The notes: generated by a model not told the origin, from the letters alone. Shown: positions 4,222-12,110, counted from the first letter of the stretch. The stretch is 15,216 nt of DNA from Treponema sp. UBA4319 (GCA_002393865.1 DGUD01000033.1:1-15216), one strand, 5' to 3'. A program made the numbers and translations.

Positions 4222-6579
4222 ATGGAAGAAAATCTCTCTCTCAACGGGCAGGCTGCCGTGCAGCCTGCGGAATCATCAGCATTTGCCTCAGAAGGCGCCG
4301 CAGCTCCGCAGGAAGCTGCCGTAGCTCCGCAGGATGCTGCCGTGGCACCTACGGCTGCCGAGGCTCCTGTTGCGGCTGCCATGCCCACCGTTTCCGCAGC
4401 TGCCGTGCCTCCGGCTACAGCTCCGGCTGCTGCCCCAGCGCCCGCTGCTTCCGAAGAGGATTCCGGAGACGATACCATCTCATTTGAGGACTTGGGGCTT
4501 GACGAGATTGTGCTTGCCGCCATCAGGAAGAAGGGCTTTGTCACGCCGTCTCCGATTCAGGTGCTGGCTATTCCGCGTCTGCTGGGCGGGGATGCCAACG
4601 TCATCGCGCGTGCGCGTACCGGCACCGGCAAGACCGCGGCCTTCGGGCTTCCGCTCGTGCAGCGCCTCCGCGAGGAGAGCGACCACGTGCAGGCCATCGT
4701 CCTTGAGCCGACCCGCGAGCTTGCGATACAGACCAGCACCGAGCTTGCTTCCTTTACGACGGGGCGCTACCCGCGCGTGGCGGTTGTGTACGGCGGCGCA
4801 TCTATGGGCGAGCAGATCCGCAGCCTGCGCCGGGGCGTGGAGATTGTGGTCGGCACGCCGGGGCGCGTGCAGGATCTGATTGACCGTGGCGTCCTCAAGA
4901 TTGACAAAATCGAATACTTTATCCTTGACGAGGGCGACGAGATGCTGGATATGGGCTTTGTGGAGGACATAGAGAACATCTTTGCCTCCGCCAATCCTGA
5001 CAGCCGCGTCCTTCTGTTCAGCGCGACGATGCCCGCTCCGATTCTCAAAATCGCCGGAAAATTCATGGGCGACTACGAGATTGTGGAGGAGGAGGGCGTC
5101 GTCGAGGAGCCGCTCCTTATCGAGCAGCGCTACTGGATTGTCCGCGAGAGCGAGAAGACCGAGGCGCTCATCCGCCTGATTGATATATCCCCCGATTTCT
5201 ACGGGCTGGTCTTTGTGCAGCGCAAGGCCGACGCCGATGCCGTGAGCAAGGCGCTTGATGAGAAAGGCTATCAGGTGGCGGCGCTCCACGGCGATATCCC
5301 GCAGGGGCAGCGCGAGAAGATTCTTGCCCGCTTCCGCTCAAAAAAGACGCGCGTGCTTGTTGCGACGGACGTTGCCGCGCGCGGCATAGACATAAGCGGC
5401 CTGACCCATGTCGTCAATTATGACCTGCCGTTTGACGGCCCCACCTACGTGCACCGCATCGGGCGTACGGGGCGTGCCGGTGCCGCCGGAATGGCGGTTA
5501 CCTTTGTGCGCCCGGAGGAGCAGCGCCGGAAGCTGACGTACCTGCGCAACGCCGTCAAGCGCAGCGCCAAGGGCGAGATGCTTGAGGGGCAGGTTCCTTC
5601 CGTGGAAGAAGTCCTTGCGGTAAAGAAAGACCGCCTCTTTGACGAGGTAAAGGAGAAGCTCGGCCTGAAGGCTGGTGAGGAGCGCCAGGAGCCTGCTGCA
5701 AAGGGCGTTGCCCCTGCGTCAGACGGAAACTCCTTTGCTGAGGCGGCAGTTTTCTCCGCTGATGGTGATATGCCGGCTGTGGCTCCTGCTGCACAGGATG
5801 GTGCCGCGGCGGAACAAGAAGCCCCGCACCTGCGCAAGGGCGACCCGGTTTTTGACCAGCTGGCCGAGGAGCTTTGTCGCAACCAGAATGCCCAGGAAGT
5901 CGTCGCTTCTCTGCTTGCTGCCACCTACGGCAATGCCCTGAGCCGCAAGCGCTACGGCAAAGTGAGCAGCTTTGCCTCATCCGAGCGCGGGGCTAAGCAG
6001 TCCCGCAGGGAGCGCGAGCGCGGCGGCCGTGATTTTGCCGGACGCGATTTTGGTGGCCGCGACTTTGCGGGGGATGCGGCGGGCGGCGACCAGGTGCGCC
6101 TGTACGTGCAGATGGGCTGGCAGGACGGATTCAATCCGCGGCGGATTGCGGACTTCTTCTCCGGCCTGCTCCACATACCGGGGCGGCAGGTTGACGCTAT
6201 AGACATGGCGGACCGCTTCTGTCTGCTTTCGCTGCCGGGCGATGCCGCGCGTCGGGCGATAGAGCTTTCCCAGAACGACCGCTCGCTGCCGCACATGCAT
6301 GAGGATGTGCGGGCATCCGGCGGAAGAAGTGATGGTGGGCGCCGCTTTGGTGGCGGCCGTTTCGGCGGTGATCGCTTTAGTTCTGATCGCTTTGGCGGCG
6401 AGCATGAGCGCTATGCTGTCGGGCGGGGCGATCGCGAGCGCCACCATGAGCGTGAGCGCGGCGGATTCCGTTCCCGTGCAAAGGGCGGCTCCCACACCCG
6501 GCCGGGCGTGCACACTGCCACCCAGCGGAGTGGTCAGGCCGCGCTGTACAAAAAGTCTTCCTTTGGCGATGAATACTAG
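4222..6579 (+). CDS. deaD: DEAD-box-type ATP-dependent RNA helicase with DbpA-like RNA-binding domain
   Basis: A 785-aa cytoplasmic RNA helicase of the CsdA/DeaD type, expected to act in ribosome assembly and mRNA turnover. Residues 10-80 are an Ala/Pro-rich low-complexity extension. The Q motif ends at Gln113 (FVTPSPIQ). Motif I is ARTGTGKT (131-138), Ia PTRELA (163-168), TPGR 212-215, motif II DEGD (236-239), III SAT (267-269), V ARGID (386-390) and VI HRIGRTGR (411-418). A DbpA-type RNA-binding domain spans about 624-698, followed by an Arg/Gly-rich tail (700-755). Motif II has Gly where nearly all relatives have Ala; both Asp and the Glu remain, so activity is likely retained. The ATG at 4222 has AGGGGT upstream; a TTG seven codons earlier is unlikely. 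It has its own promoter and ends at a hairpin shared with the convergent operon. Confidence 0.95.
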   Translation: MEENLSLNGQAAVQPAESSAFASEGAAAPQEAAVAPQDAAVAPTAAEAPVAAAMPTVSAAAVPPATAPAAAPAPAASEEDSGDDTISFEDLGLDEIVLAAIRKKGFVTPSPIQVLAIPRLLGGDANVIARARTGTGKTAAFGLPLVQRLREESDHVQAIVLEPTRELAIQTSTELASFTTGRYPRVAVVYGGASMGEQIRSLRRGVEIVVGTPGRVQDLIDRGVLKIDKIEYFILDEGDEMLDMGFVEDIENIFASANPDSRVLLFSATMPAPILKIAGKFMGDYEIVEEEGVVEEPLLIEQRYWIVRESEKTEALIRLIDISPDFYGLVFVQRKADADAVSKALDEKGYQVAALHGDIPQGQREKILARFRSKKTRVLVATDVAARGIDISGLTHVVNYDLPFDGPTYVHRIGRTGRAGAAGMAVTFVRPEEQRRKLTYLRNAVKRSAKGEMLEGQVPSVEEVLAVKKDRLFDEVKEKLGLKAGEERQEPAAKGVAPASDGNSFAEAAVFSADGDMPAVAPAAQDGAAAEQEAPHLRKGDPVFDQLAEELCRNQNAQEVVASLLAATYGNALSRKRYGKVSSFASSERGAKQSRRERERGGRDFAGRDFGGRDFAGDAAGGDQVRLYVQMGWQDGFNPRRIADFFSGLLHIPGRQVDAIDMADRFCLLSLPGDAARRAIELSQNDRSLPHMHEDVRASGGRSDGGRRFGGGRFGGDRFSSDRFGGEHERYAVGRGDRERHHERERGGFRSRAKGGSHTRPGVHTATQRSGQAALYKKSSFGDEY

Positions 6580-6665
6580 AACCGCTCTGAGGCTTTGCTG
6601 GCAGCGCATCTCATTGGGGGCCTGAGGCACAGTTTGTCCATTGGTGGCAGTCTTCTGCATGCAGC

Positions 6666-6716
6666 GCGCACAAGCGGCGCCCGGCGGTACATCTTCCGCG
6701 GGCGCCGCTTGTGCGC
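6666..6716. terminator. Long perfect hairpin between convergent genes
   Basis: An 18-base arm (6666-6683) is perfectly complementary to 6699-6716, with a 15-nt loop that can add three more pairs (6685-6687 with 6696-6698). The right arm ends one base before the TGA complement of the minus-strand gene (6717-6719), and the helicase ends 87 nt to the left. Position suggests a bidirectional transcription stop. Neither side has a T-run, so it may instead act as an RNA 3'-end stabiliser. Confidence 0.6.
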
Positions 6717-7688
6717 TCAGGGGGCTGCCGCCTCTTCTGCCTGTTCCTGCGGCATGCTCGGCTGGTAGCTGCCCAGCCATCTGAGAACCGGGGCGCGCCA
6801 GTCGTCCTCAAGGCAGCCTTCCAGAAGGAATCGCTCGTACATAAAATCCATATATTCCGTCACCGCCTTTTTTTCTTCCGCGCTGATGTCTCCTGACGTG
6901 CTGAACATCTGGTGGATGAATGCGGTCGCGTCCGTCGGCGTAAAGAGCTCCGGGACAATGCGCGTGAGCATGTACAGCGCCGCCGGGATGCAGTTCACGC
7001 TGTGCTGCTTCAGGTAGAGCACGGATTCCGCTATCTGGACGGCACGGATGTAAAGCTCGCGCCCCCAGCGCTCTTTTTCGTCTTTTGTAAAGCGCTCTCG
7101 CACAAAGAGCATCCGGTAAAAGCTGAATGTCAGGCAGATGATGGCGATGTGCAGGCTCGGCACGCACATGTAGTGCGGGTCTGCCTTCCGCAGGGCGGCT
7201 ATCCGCTTCTTGTCGCAGGGGGGGCGGCACGTGGTCGTCATGCATTCCCGGTACAGCCTGTAGGCCTCGTCGTAGACAAGCGTAAGGTAGCGCAGGTATT
7301 CCGCGCAGAGCTTGGAGCCGTTGTATATGCCGAACCTGCGCTCCAGCATTGCCATGCAGCGTATCCAGTAGTTGATGAAATCCATGTAGATGTGCAGGCT
7401 GTCCGGCCGGAACGGTATCCTGCTGTCGAGCGCGTGGTCTACGTGCTTGACGGGGATGTGGAGCAGGTGCAGCTTCTCCATGTACTGGAAGATGAAGAAT
7501 TTGAACGCCGCTGTCGCCACGTAGCGGAATGATGCTGCGGCGCTTGGCGGCGTGGTGAACATGGTCGCGTAGCAGAGCATGACGTTGAATGAGGAGAGCG
7601 GGCGGGAAGCGGTTTTTCGGACGCGCCGCTCCGACGGCGGCCTTACTTTCCCTTTGCGGTACGGATACGGGCTTGCGTTTCGTTTCAT
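6717..7688 (-). CDS. Conserved-looking protein of unknown function, last gene of the rqcH-metF operon
   Basis: A 323-aa protein I cannot assign. The first 35 residues are strongly basic. The middle holds two blocks that look conserved: ADPHYMCVPSLHIAI (PSLH at 177-180) and AESVLYLKQHSVNCIPAALY (KQHS at 227-230), spaced like the PSxH and third motifs of the PAP2-like phosphatase superfamily, but the KX6RP motif is not evident and the enzyme call is not safe. Hydrophobic stretches around 181-196 are short, so membrane insertion is uncertain. The tail (residues 311-323) is Gln/Glu/Ala-rich. The ATG at 7688 is one base from the metF stop, with AGGT upstream, so translation is probably coupled. 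A C7 run encodes part of CRPPC (154-158). Confidence 0.75.
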   Translation of the reverse strand: MKRNASPYPYRKGKVRPPSERRVRKTASRPLSSFNVMLCYATMFTTPPSAAASFRYVATAAFKFFIFQYMEKLHLLHIPVKHVDHALDSRIPFRPDSLHIYMDFINYWIRCMAMLERRFGIYNGSKLCAEYLRYLTLVYDEAYRLYRECMTTTCRPPCDKKRIAALRKADPHYMCVPSLHIAIICLTFSFYRMLFVRERFTKDEKERWGRELYIRAVQIAESVLYLKQHSVNCIPAALYMLTRIVPELFTPTDATAFIHQMFSTSGDISAEEKKAVTEYMDFMYERFLLEGCLEDDWRAPVLRWLGSYQPSMPQEQAEEAAAP

Positions 7689-7689
7689 G

Positions 7690-8571
7690 CTACCTGCAGT
7701 TGCTTGCCGCTACGATTGCGTCTACGCATCCCAAGATGTCCCTTGCGACGGAAGGCTTGTTCATCGTGTAGATGTGGATGCCGCGCACGCCGTTCGATAT
7801 GAGGTCGATAATCTGATCCACCGCGTATGCTATGCCCGCCTGCCGCATGGCGTCCGGCTTGTCCTCGAAGCGGTCGCAGATGGAGAGCAGCTTTGCCGGT
7901 ATGTACGCGGACGAGAGCTTTACCATGCGCTCTACCTGCTGGCTGCTCGTGATGGGCATGATGCCTGCGAGCACCGGCACGTGGATGCCCTTGCTCTGCA
8001 GCCGGTACAGGTAGGAATAGAGCATGTTGTTGTCAAAAAACATCTGTGTCGTCAGGAAGTCTACCCCGGCGTCCACTTTGAATTTGAGCATGTCTATGTC
8101 CTCGCTGCGGTTCGCGCTTTCCGGGTGCCCTTCCGGGTAGCAGGCGCCGCCCACACAGAAGCCCTCCTGCTTGAGCAGCCGCACAAGGTCGCTCGCGTGG
8201 TCAAGGCCGTCCACCGTCGCTTTTTCCCCGGTAAAGCCCTGCGGCCGGTCACCGCGCAGCGCGAGCACGTTCTCTATGCCGTGCTGCTTCATGAGCGCCG
8301 CCGCTGCCGCGATGTCCGCACGCGTGTTGCCCACGCAGGTAAGGTGGGCGAGTGCGGGCGTGCCGGATTCCTGTATGCCGGCCGCGACTTCCACCGTGTT
8401 GCCGCGCGTGCTGCCGCCTGCTCCGTATGTGATGGACATAAAATCGGGCTTCAGCGAGCTCAGCTCCTTTGCGGCTTTCAGCACGCTGTCAAAATTGGAC
8501 TGCTGCTTTGGCGGAAAAACTTCCAGCGACAGCGTCACTCTTTTTTCGTCCAATATATGTTTTATGGTCAT
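7690..8571 (-). CDS. metF: 5,10-methylenetetrahydrofolate reductase
   Basis: This flavoprotein reduces 5,10-methylene-THF to 5-methyl-THF, the methyl donor for methionine synthesis. The 293-aa length is standard for bacterial MetF. Visible markers of the FAD-binding TIM barrel are SLEVFPPK with catalytic Glu17, YGAGGSTRGNT (49-59), LALRGDRP with Asp108 (the FAD/folate Asp), GGACYPEGHPES (141-152), TTQMFFD with Gln176 and VPVLAGIMPI. Its ATG lies 2 nt from the stop of rqcH, and GGAGG within the last codons of rqcH serves as ribosome binding site. It is the middle gene of a three-gene operon; no methionine synthase or SAM riboswitch is seen nearby. The assignment is secure. Confidence 0.96.
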   Translation of the reverse strand: MTIKHILDEKRVTLSLEVFPPKQQSNFDSVLKAAKELSSLKPDFMSITYGAGGSTRGNTVEVAAGIQESGTPALAHLTCVGNTRADIAAAAALMKQHGIENVLALRGDRPQGFTGEKATVDGLDHASDLVRLLKQEGFCVGGACYPEGHPESANRSEDIDMLKFKVDAGVDFLTTQMFFDNNMLYSYLYRLQSKGIHVPVLAGIMPITSSQQVERMVKLSSAYIPAKLLSICDRFEDKPDAMRQAGIAYAVDQIIDLISNGVRGIHIYTMNKPSVARDILGCVDAIVAASNCR

Positions 8572-8573
8572 CG

Positions 8574-10016
8574 TTATGTCCTCCAGATACTTTCCTGTGC
8601 TTTTTCCAGCTCGTCAAGCTTGCGCAGCTTGTCGCTGTCCAGCTTGACGAAGAGGTTCTTCTCGTGCGTCGGCAGCACCAGCCCTTTGGGGCCGTTCTTT
8701 GCGCGGCGCAGATATTTTACCTGCGTGTAGTACAAGTCCGCCTTGCCGTTCTGCCGCGCCTTGGAATGGTAGACCGCGAGGTTTCCGGCATACAGCAGGA
8801 TGTCGAGCGGCACGCTCTTGTTTTTCTGTGCCTTGATGAACACGTAGCCGCCCGCGTAGTCGCGCGTGTGCAGCCACATGTCCGAGCCGCGCACGGTGTG
8901 CCGCAGCAGCTCGTCGTTCTCGTTTGCCGTGCGCCCCACCAGCAGTGTCCAGCCGTCTATCTCGTAGTGCAGGCCGGCATGGCTCTTCTCCACTTGCTGG
9001 CGCGGGGCAGTGTCGTGGCGCAGCATCTGCTCCATCCTGATGACGCTCTTCTCCTCAAGCATTGCCTGGTACTCGGCATCGAGCGCGCTGATGGCCCTGC
9101 GGGAAAGCTCTATGTCGTGCTGGAGCGCCTCCATGCCGGAGACAGCCTTCTTGTACTCGTCGTAGTAGCGCGCGGCGTTCTCCTGCACGGAAAGCGCCGG
9201 GTCAAGGCGGATGTGGACTTCCCTGCCGGTGTCGTAGTCGGTGCAGTCAAGGAAGCCGTCCTTTGCCTCTGCGCCATAGGACAGGATAAGGTCGCCCGTG
9301 TGCCGCAGGCTGTCGGCGCCCTCAAACTGCCGCTGCTTCTCAAGCAGCCGTTCCAGCGCCCCCTGCATCTTGGAGTGCTTGACGTTGTACCATTTCTCCG
9401 CCTGTTGCAGAAGGCTCTCGCGGGAAAGCGTCACCGCGTGCTCCGAATAGTAGCGGTCTATCAGCTCGTTGAACGAACGGCCTTCGTCCTCCTCCCCGAA
9501 TGTGCGCACCGGGAATTTTCTGAGGGCTTCAGCGGCCTGCTCCTCCGTGACCGGCTGCACCTGCGGGATGAACGTACCTCCCGACACTTCCCCCCGCTTG
9601 GGGCGGCGGTACATGCAGTCGAGGATGGTGCCGTCCTCCTCGGTCACGATGACGTTTGCGGCGCCCGACCAGAGCCGTATGTACAGAAAATAGCGCTGCT
9701 GCCAGGTGGAGACGTCCAGCTTTACGATGCGGTCGAGCCCCAGCTGCTCGCAGGAGTTGATGCGCATGCCCTGCACGTGGGAGCGCAGGAATTCGTTGAA
9801 GCGCAGCGGCTTGGGGTTCTTTGTGACGCGGGTCTTTGTCCAGCAGAGCCTGCACGACTGCGCGGACGTGCAGATGAGCAGCGTGTTGAGCGCCCCTTTC
9901 CTGATGATGCGGAATACGAGCGTGTCGAAGCCCGGCTGCACGATTTCCTGTATGAATGAGCCGGGCAGGTCGAGTTCCTGTATGATGACGTTCAGTTCGT
10001 TGCAGTTTAAAGACAT
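8574..10016 (-). CDS. rqcH: NFACT-family protein, RqcH/Rqc2 homolog
   Basis: This family binds obstructed 50S subunits carrying peptidyl-tRNA and recruits tRNA-Ala to add C-terminal Ala tails that mark stalled chains for proteolysis. The 480-aa product has an NFACT-N domain (about 1-155) with the Asp95-Arg96 pair in GLDRIVKLD that matches the tRNA-binding DR of RqcH, a helical coiled-coil region (about 195-345), and an NFACT-R domain (about 348-460) with GRTANENDELLRH, SDMWLHTRDYAGGYVFIK and VKYLRRAKNGPKG. It is shorter than the roughly 570 residues of Bacillus RqcH, and the stretch between NFACT-N and the coiled coil seems too short for the usual HhH module. The ATG at 10016 follows GAAGGAAG. 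It leads an operon with metF. The old name fibronectin-binding protein A applies to the same fold. Confidence 0.9.
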   Translation of the reverse strand: MSLNCNELNVIIQELDLPGSFIQEIVQPGFDTLVFRIIRKGALNTLLICTSAQSCRLCWTKTRVTKNPKPLRFNEFLRSHVQGMRINSCEQLGLDRIVKLDVSTWQQRYFLYIRLWSGAANVIVTEEDGTILDCMYRRPKRGEVSGGTFIPQVQPVTEEQAAEALRKFPVRTFGEEDEGRSFNELIDRYYSEHAVTLSRESLLQQAEKWYNVKHSKMQGALERLLEKQRQFEGADSLRHTGDLILSYGAEAKDGFLDCTDYDTGREVHIRLDPALSVQENAARYYDEYKKAVSGMEALQHDIELSRRAISALDAEYQAMLEEKSVIRMEQMLRHDTAPRQQVEKSHAGLHYEIDGWTLLVGRTANENDELLRHTVRGSDMWLHTRDYAGGYVFIKAQKNKSVPLDILLYAGNLAVYHSKARQNGKADLYYTQVKYLRRAKNGPKGLVLPTHEKNLFVKLDSDKLRKLDELEKAQESIWRT

Positions 10017-10029
10017 AAGGCTTCCTTCT

Positions 10030-10058
10030 AGTATAGCACCAAAGCGGGGGCATGGGAA
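10030..10058 (-). promoter_or_regulatory. Weak candidate promoter of the rqcH operon
   Basis: TTCCCA (10058-10053) and TATACT (10035-10030) are 17 nt apart on the minus strand. The predicted start falls near 10023, inside the GAAGGAAG ribosome binding site, which argues that this pair is not the real promoter or that another start lies further upstream. Confidence 0.3.
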
Positions 10059-10128
10059 GTGTCCCCCCAGACGGCGGAATACGGCAGGGGGGGGATGCGC
10101 GGAGGCGGGAAAACGGCAGGTGCCGCCT

Positions 10129-10149
10129 TTGTAACGCGGAGCGTTACAA
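10129..10149. promoter_or_regulatory. 21-bp palindrome, probable repressor operator
   Basis: TTGTAACGC (10129-10137) and GCGTTACAA (10141-10149) are perfect complements around a GGA centre. The size and symmetry are those of a dimeric helix-turn-helix operator. There is no T-run, so a terminator is unlikely. The site lies between the divergent rqcH and lipoprotein genes, about 110-170 bp from each start. Confidence 0.6.
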
Positions 10150-10232
10150 CCAGCGGTGCCGGACGCTTTCCCACCGGGAGCGCATTCCCCTTTCCGCGCT
10201 GGAGCGTGCCGGCCATAACACGATGTTAATCA

Positions 10233-10271
10233 TTATAACAAAAAGATAGCGCTTATAACAAAAAGATAGCG
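10233..10271 (+). repeat. Two tandem 19-base repeats upstream of the lipoprotein gene
   Basis: TTATAACAAAAAGATAGCG occurs at 10233-10251 and again at 10253-10271, a 20-bp period or about two helical turns, starting 84 nt before the ATG at 10317 and just upstream of the -35. Each copy includes a -10-like TATAAC. Identical phased copies suggest paired activator or repressor sites. Confidence 0.7.
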
Positions 10272-10281
10272 GGGAGCCGGC

Positions 10282-10310
10282 TTGTCAATCCTATGCCCCG
10301 CTTATAGGAT
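10282..10310 (+). promoter_or_regulatory. Candidate promoter of the lipoprotein gene
   Basis: TTGTCA (10282-10287) and TAGGAT (10305-10310) are separated by 17 nt. The -10 ends 6 nt before the ATG, so the start of transcription would fall at or next to the start codon. TCCTAT (10289-10294) and ATAGGA (10304-10309) form a dyad overlapping both the -10 and a possible AGGA ribosome binding site. Confidence 0.45.
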
Positions 10311-10316
10311 AAAAGT

Positions 10317-12110
10317 ATGAATATACGGAAACATCTAAAACAATTTTCCTTTTTTGCGGCCTTTGCCGGCCTTTGTTTGTTGGGGTGCTCATCCCCGGTC
10401 AGCTCAAGCTCAAGCTCCAGCTCTGGGTCTGGTTCCGGTTCGGGGGGCTCCGGCTCAAGCAGCACGAGCTATGCGCGGATAAGCCAGAGCGTCGATACGG
10501 GCAAGCTTGTCTCCTCTGCGGACGCCGTATCCTCCGTCAGCTTCGGGAACGAGATAACGGTGAACCTTGGCGGCGTCTCGTGGACGGCCGGCTCAAATTC
10601 CGGCACCGCCAGCTCCGACGCGGCAGAGATGACGGACTCCATCACAATCAAGAATACATCCGGGCACATCGTGATAGACGCGTCAGCTTCTACGGCGGCC
10701 ACAAAGATTACCTTTACCGGCTCCATCACCTCTGGCGAGGTGGAGATTACGGGCAGCACGAGCTACTCCCTCCAGCTCTGCCTGAGCGGGGCGTCCATCT
10801 CCAGCGGCAATTATCCGTGCATCAACGTGACGACGGCCACAAAGACCTTCCTTGTGCTGGAGGGCTCCAGCAGCCTGACTGACGGCCGCACATACGGCAA
10901 CGCATACAGCAGCGGCGGTAGCAGCACGAAGGGCACGCTCTACAGCAAAGGCGCCATCCTCGTCAGCGGCTCCGGCTCCCTCAGCGTGACGGAAGGCTAT
11001 GCGCACGGCATATACTCAAAGGACTACATCCGCATCTTTGGCGGCTCCATCACCGTGAACAACGCCGGGCTCAGCTGCATCCGCAGCCAGAACGGCTTTG
11101 TGATGGACGGCGGCACGCTCACGCTGAAAGGCACGACCAGCCACAGCACGCGCAAGAACAACAACAGCCGCGGCATCATCGTGGAGGGCGACGAGTCCGC
11201 CCCCGGCGAAGGCTTCATCTACATTACGGGCGGAACCGTCAACATCAATACGACGGGCAAAGCCATCAGCGCCAAGTGGGACATAGACGAGGACGCGGAG
11301 ACAAGCTCCACGAGCGACGACCCGAACCCCGTCGTCTACATCACGGGCGGCACGTTCACCATCAGGACGAGCGACAGCGTGGTGGATTCCGACCGCAGCA
11401 GCACCATCACCTACACAAAATACAACGGCGAGACGGAAAGCGAGAAGGAGTCCTGCTCTCCGGAGGGCATCGAGGGCAAGAACGGCGTCATCATCGCCGG
11501 TGGGACATTTGACATCCGGACGACCGACGACGCGCTCAACGCGAGCTACAGCACCTACGGCTACGTCAATATCTCCGGCGGTACGCTCTACCTGTACTCA
11601 ACGCAGGGCGACGCCATCGATTCGAACGGCGACATCAACATCTCCGGCGGAACCGTCGTCACCGTAGCGCCCACGGGCAGCGAGGACGGCTTTGACTGCG
11701 ACGGCAGCCTGAACTTTACGGGCGGTCTTGCGGCAGGCATCAGCGGCTCGTCCCACAGCTACGCTTCGGGCGGCTCGTCCACGCAGAAGGTCTTTGTGCT
11801 CGGCTCCAGCTATGCGGGCTCGGCGGGCAAAACCATGGCGATAAAGGACAGCTCCGGCAACCCGGTGTTCGTGTTCACGATTCCTTCCGTGGCGTCGGGC
11901 TACTCCATCATCACGCTGTCTTCCCCGAAAATCGGCACCGGTTCGTACAGCATCTGTTCCGGCGTCTCGGCGAGCGGCGGCAGCGCATCCAACGGGCTGT
12001 ACACGTCGCTCCCCTCCGTGAGCGGCGGCAGTACCACCGGCACCATCACCACGTCCTCCGGGTCTGCTGTCTACATGCTCGGCGCAAGCTCCGGCATGGG
12101 CGGCTTCTGA
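10317..12110 (+). CDS. Lipoprotein with Cthe_2159/DUF4353-type beta-helical carbohydrate-binding domain
   Basis: A 597-aa secreted lipoprotein. The signal peptide (MNIRKHLKQF then a hydrophobic core) ends in the lipobox LLGC with the acylated Cys24. A Ser/Gly-only linker follows (about 25-50), usual for surface-displayed lipoproteins. The main part shows repeated rungs of a right-handed beta-helix, each with an SGGT-like turn: FGGS (241), DGGT (264), TGGT (304 and 343), AGGT (394), SGGT (420 and 443), TGG (468). The acidic stretches DDALNAS and GDAIDSNGD recur between rungs as probable Ca2+ or sugar ligands. The related Cthe_2159 binds cellulose and acidic polysaccharides, so binding of plant polysaccharide or mucin is a fair guess. 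The C-terminal 100 residues are Ser/Gly-rich and end MGGF. It stands alone, without a glycoside hydrolase neighbour. Confidence 0.88.
   Translation: MNIRKHLKQFSFFAAFAGLCLLGCSSPVSSSSSSSSGSGSGSGGSGSSSTSYARISQSVDTGKLVSSADAVSSVSFGNEITVNLGGVSWTAGSNSGTASSDAAEMTDSITIKNTSGHIVIDASASTAATKITFTGSITSGEVEITGSTSYSLQLCLSGASISSGNYPCINVTTATKTFLVLEGSSSLTDGRTYGNAYSSGGSSTKGTLYSKGAILVSGSGSLSVTEGYAHGIYSKDYIRIFGGSITVNNAGLSCIRSQNGFVMDGGTLTLKGTTSHSTRKNNNSRGIIVEGDESAPGEGFIYITGGTVNINTTGKAISAKWDIDEDAETSSTSDDPNPVVYITGGTFTIRTSDSVVDSDRSSTITYTKYNGETESEKESCSPEGIEGKNGVIIAGGTFDIRTTDDALNASYSTYGYVNISGGTLYLYSTQGDAIDSNGDINISGGTVVTVAPTGSEDGFDCDGSLNFTGGLAAGISGSSHSYASGGSSTQKVFVLGSSYAGSAGKTMAIKDSSGNPVFVFTIPSVASGYSIITLSSPKIGTGSYSICSGVSASGGSASNGLYTSLPSVSGGSTTGTITTSSGSAVYMLGASSGMGGF

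Larger units (their letters stand above)
10017..10316. other. Divergent regulatory region between rqcH and the lipoprotein gene
   Basis: These 300 bases carry no supported gene. They contain the presumed rqcH promoter, a C6 run (about 10063-10068), a G8 run (10087-10094), a small CGGCA-GG-TGCCG dyad (10114-10125), the 21-bp palindrome at 10129-10149, a 19-base tandem repeat at 10233-10271 and a promoter-like pair at 10282-10310. Confidence 0.65.

Noticed and set aside
7579..8730. A 383-codon plus-strand ORF opposite metF
   Set aside because: It is antisense to a clear MetF and shows the His/Val/Arg-rich composition of a reverse shadow.
8469..9959. A 496-codon plus-strand ORF opposite rqcH
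   Set aside because: The minus strand encodes recognisable NFACT domains; this frame has no recognisable motif and is a shadow of codon bias.
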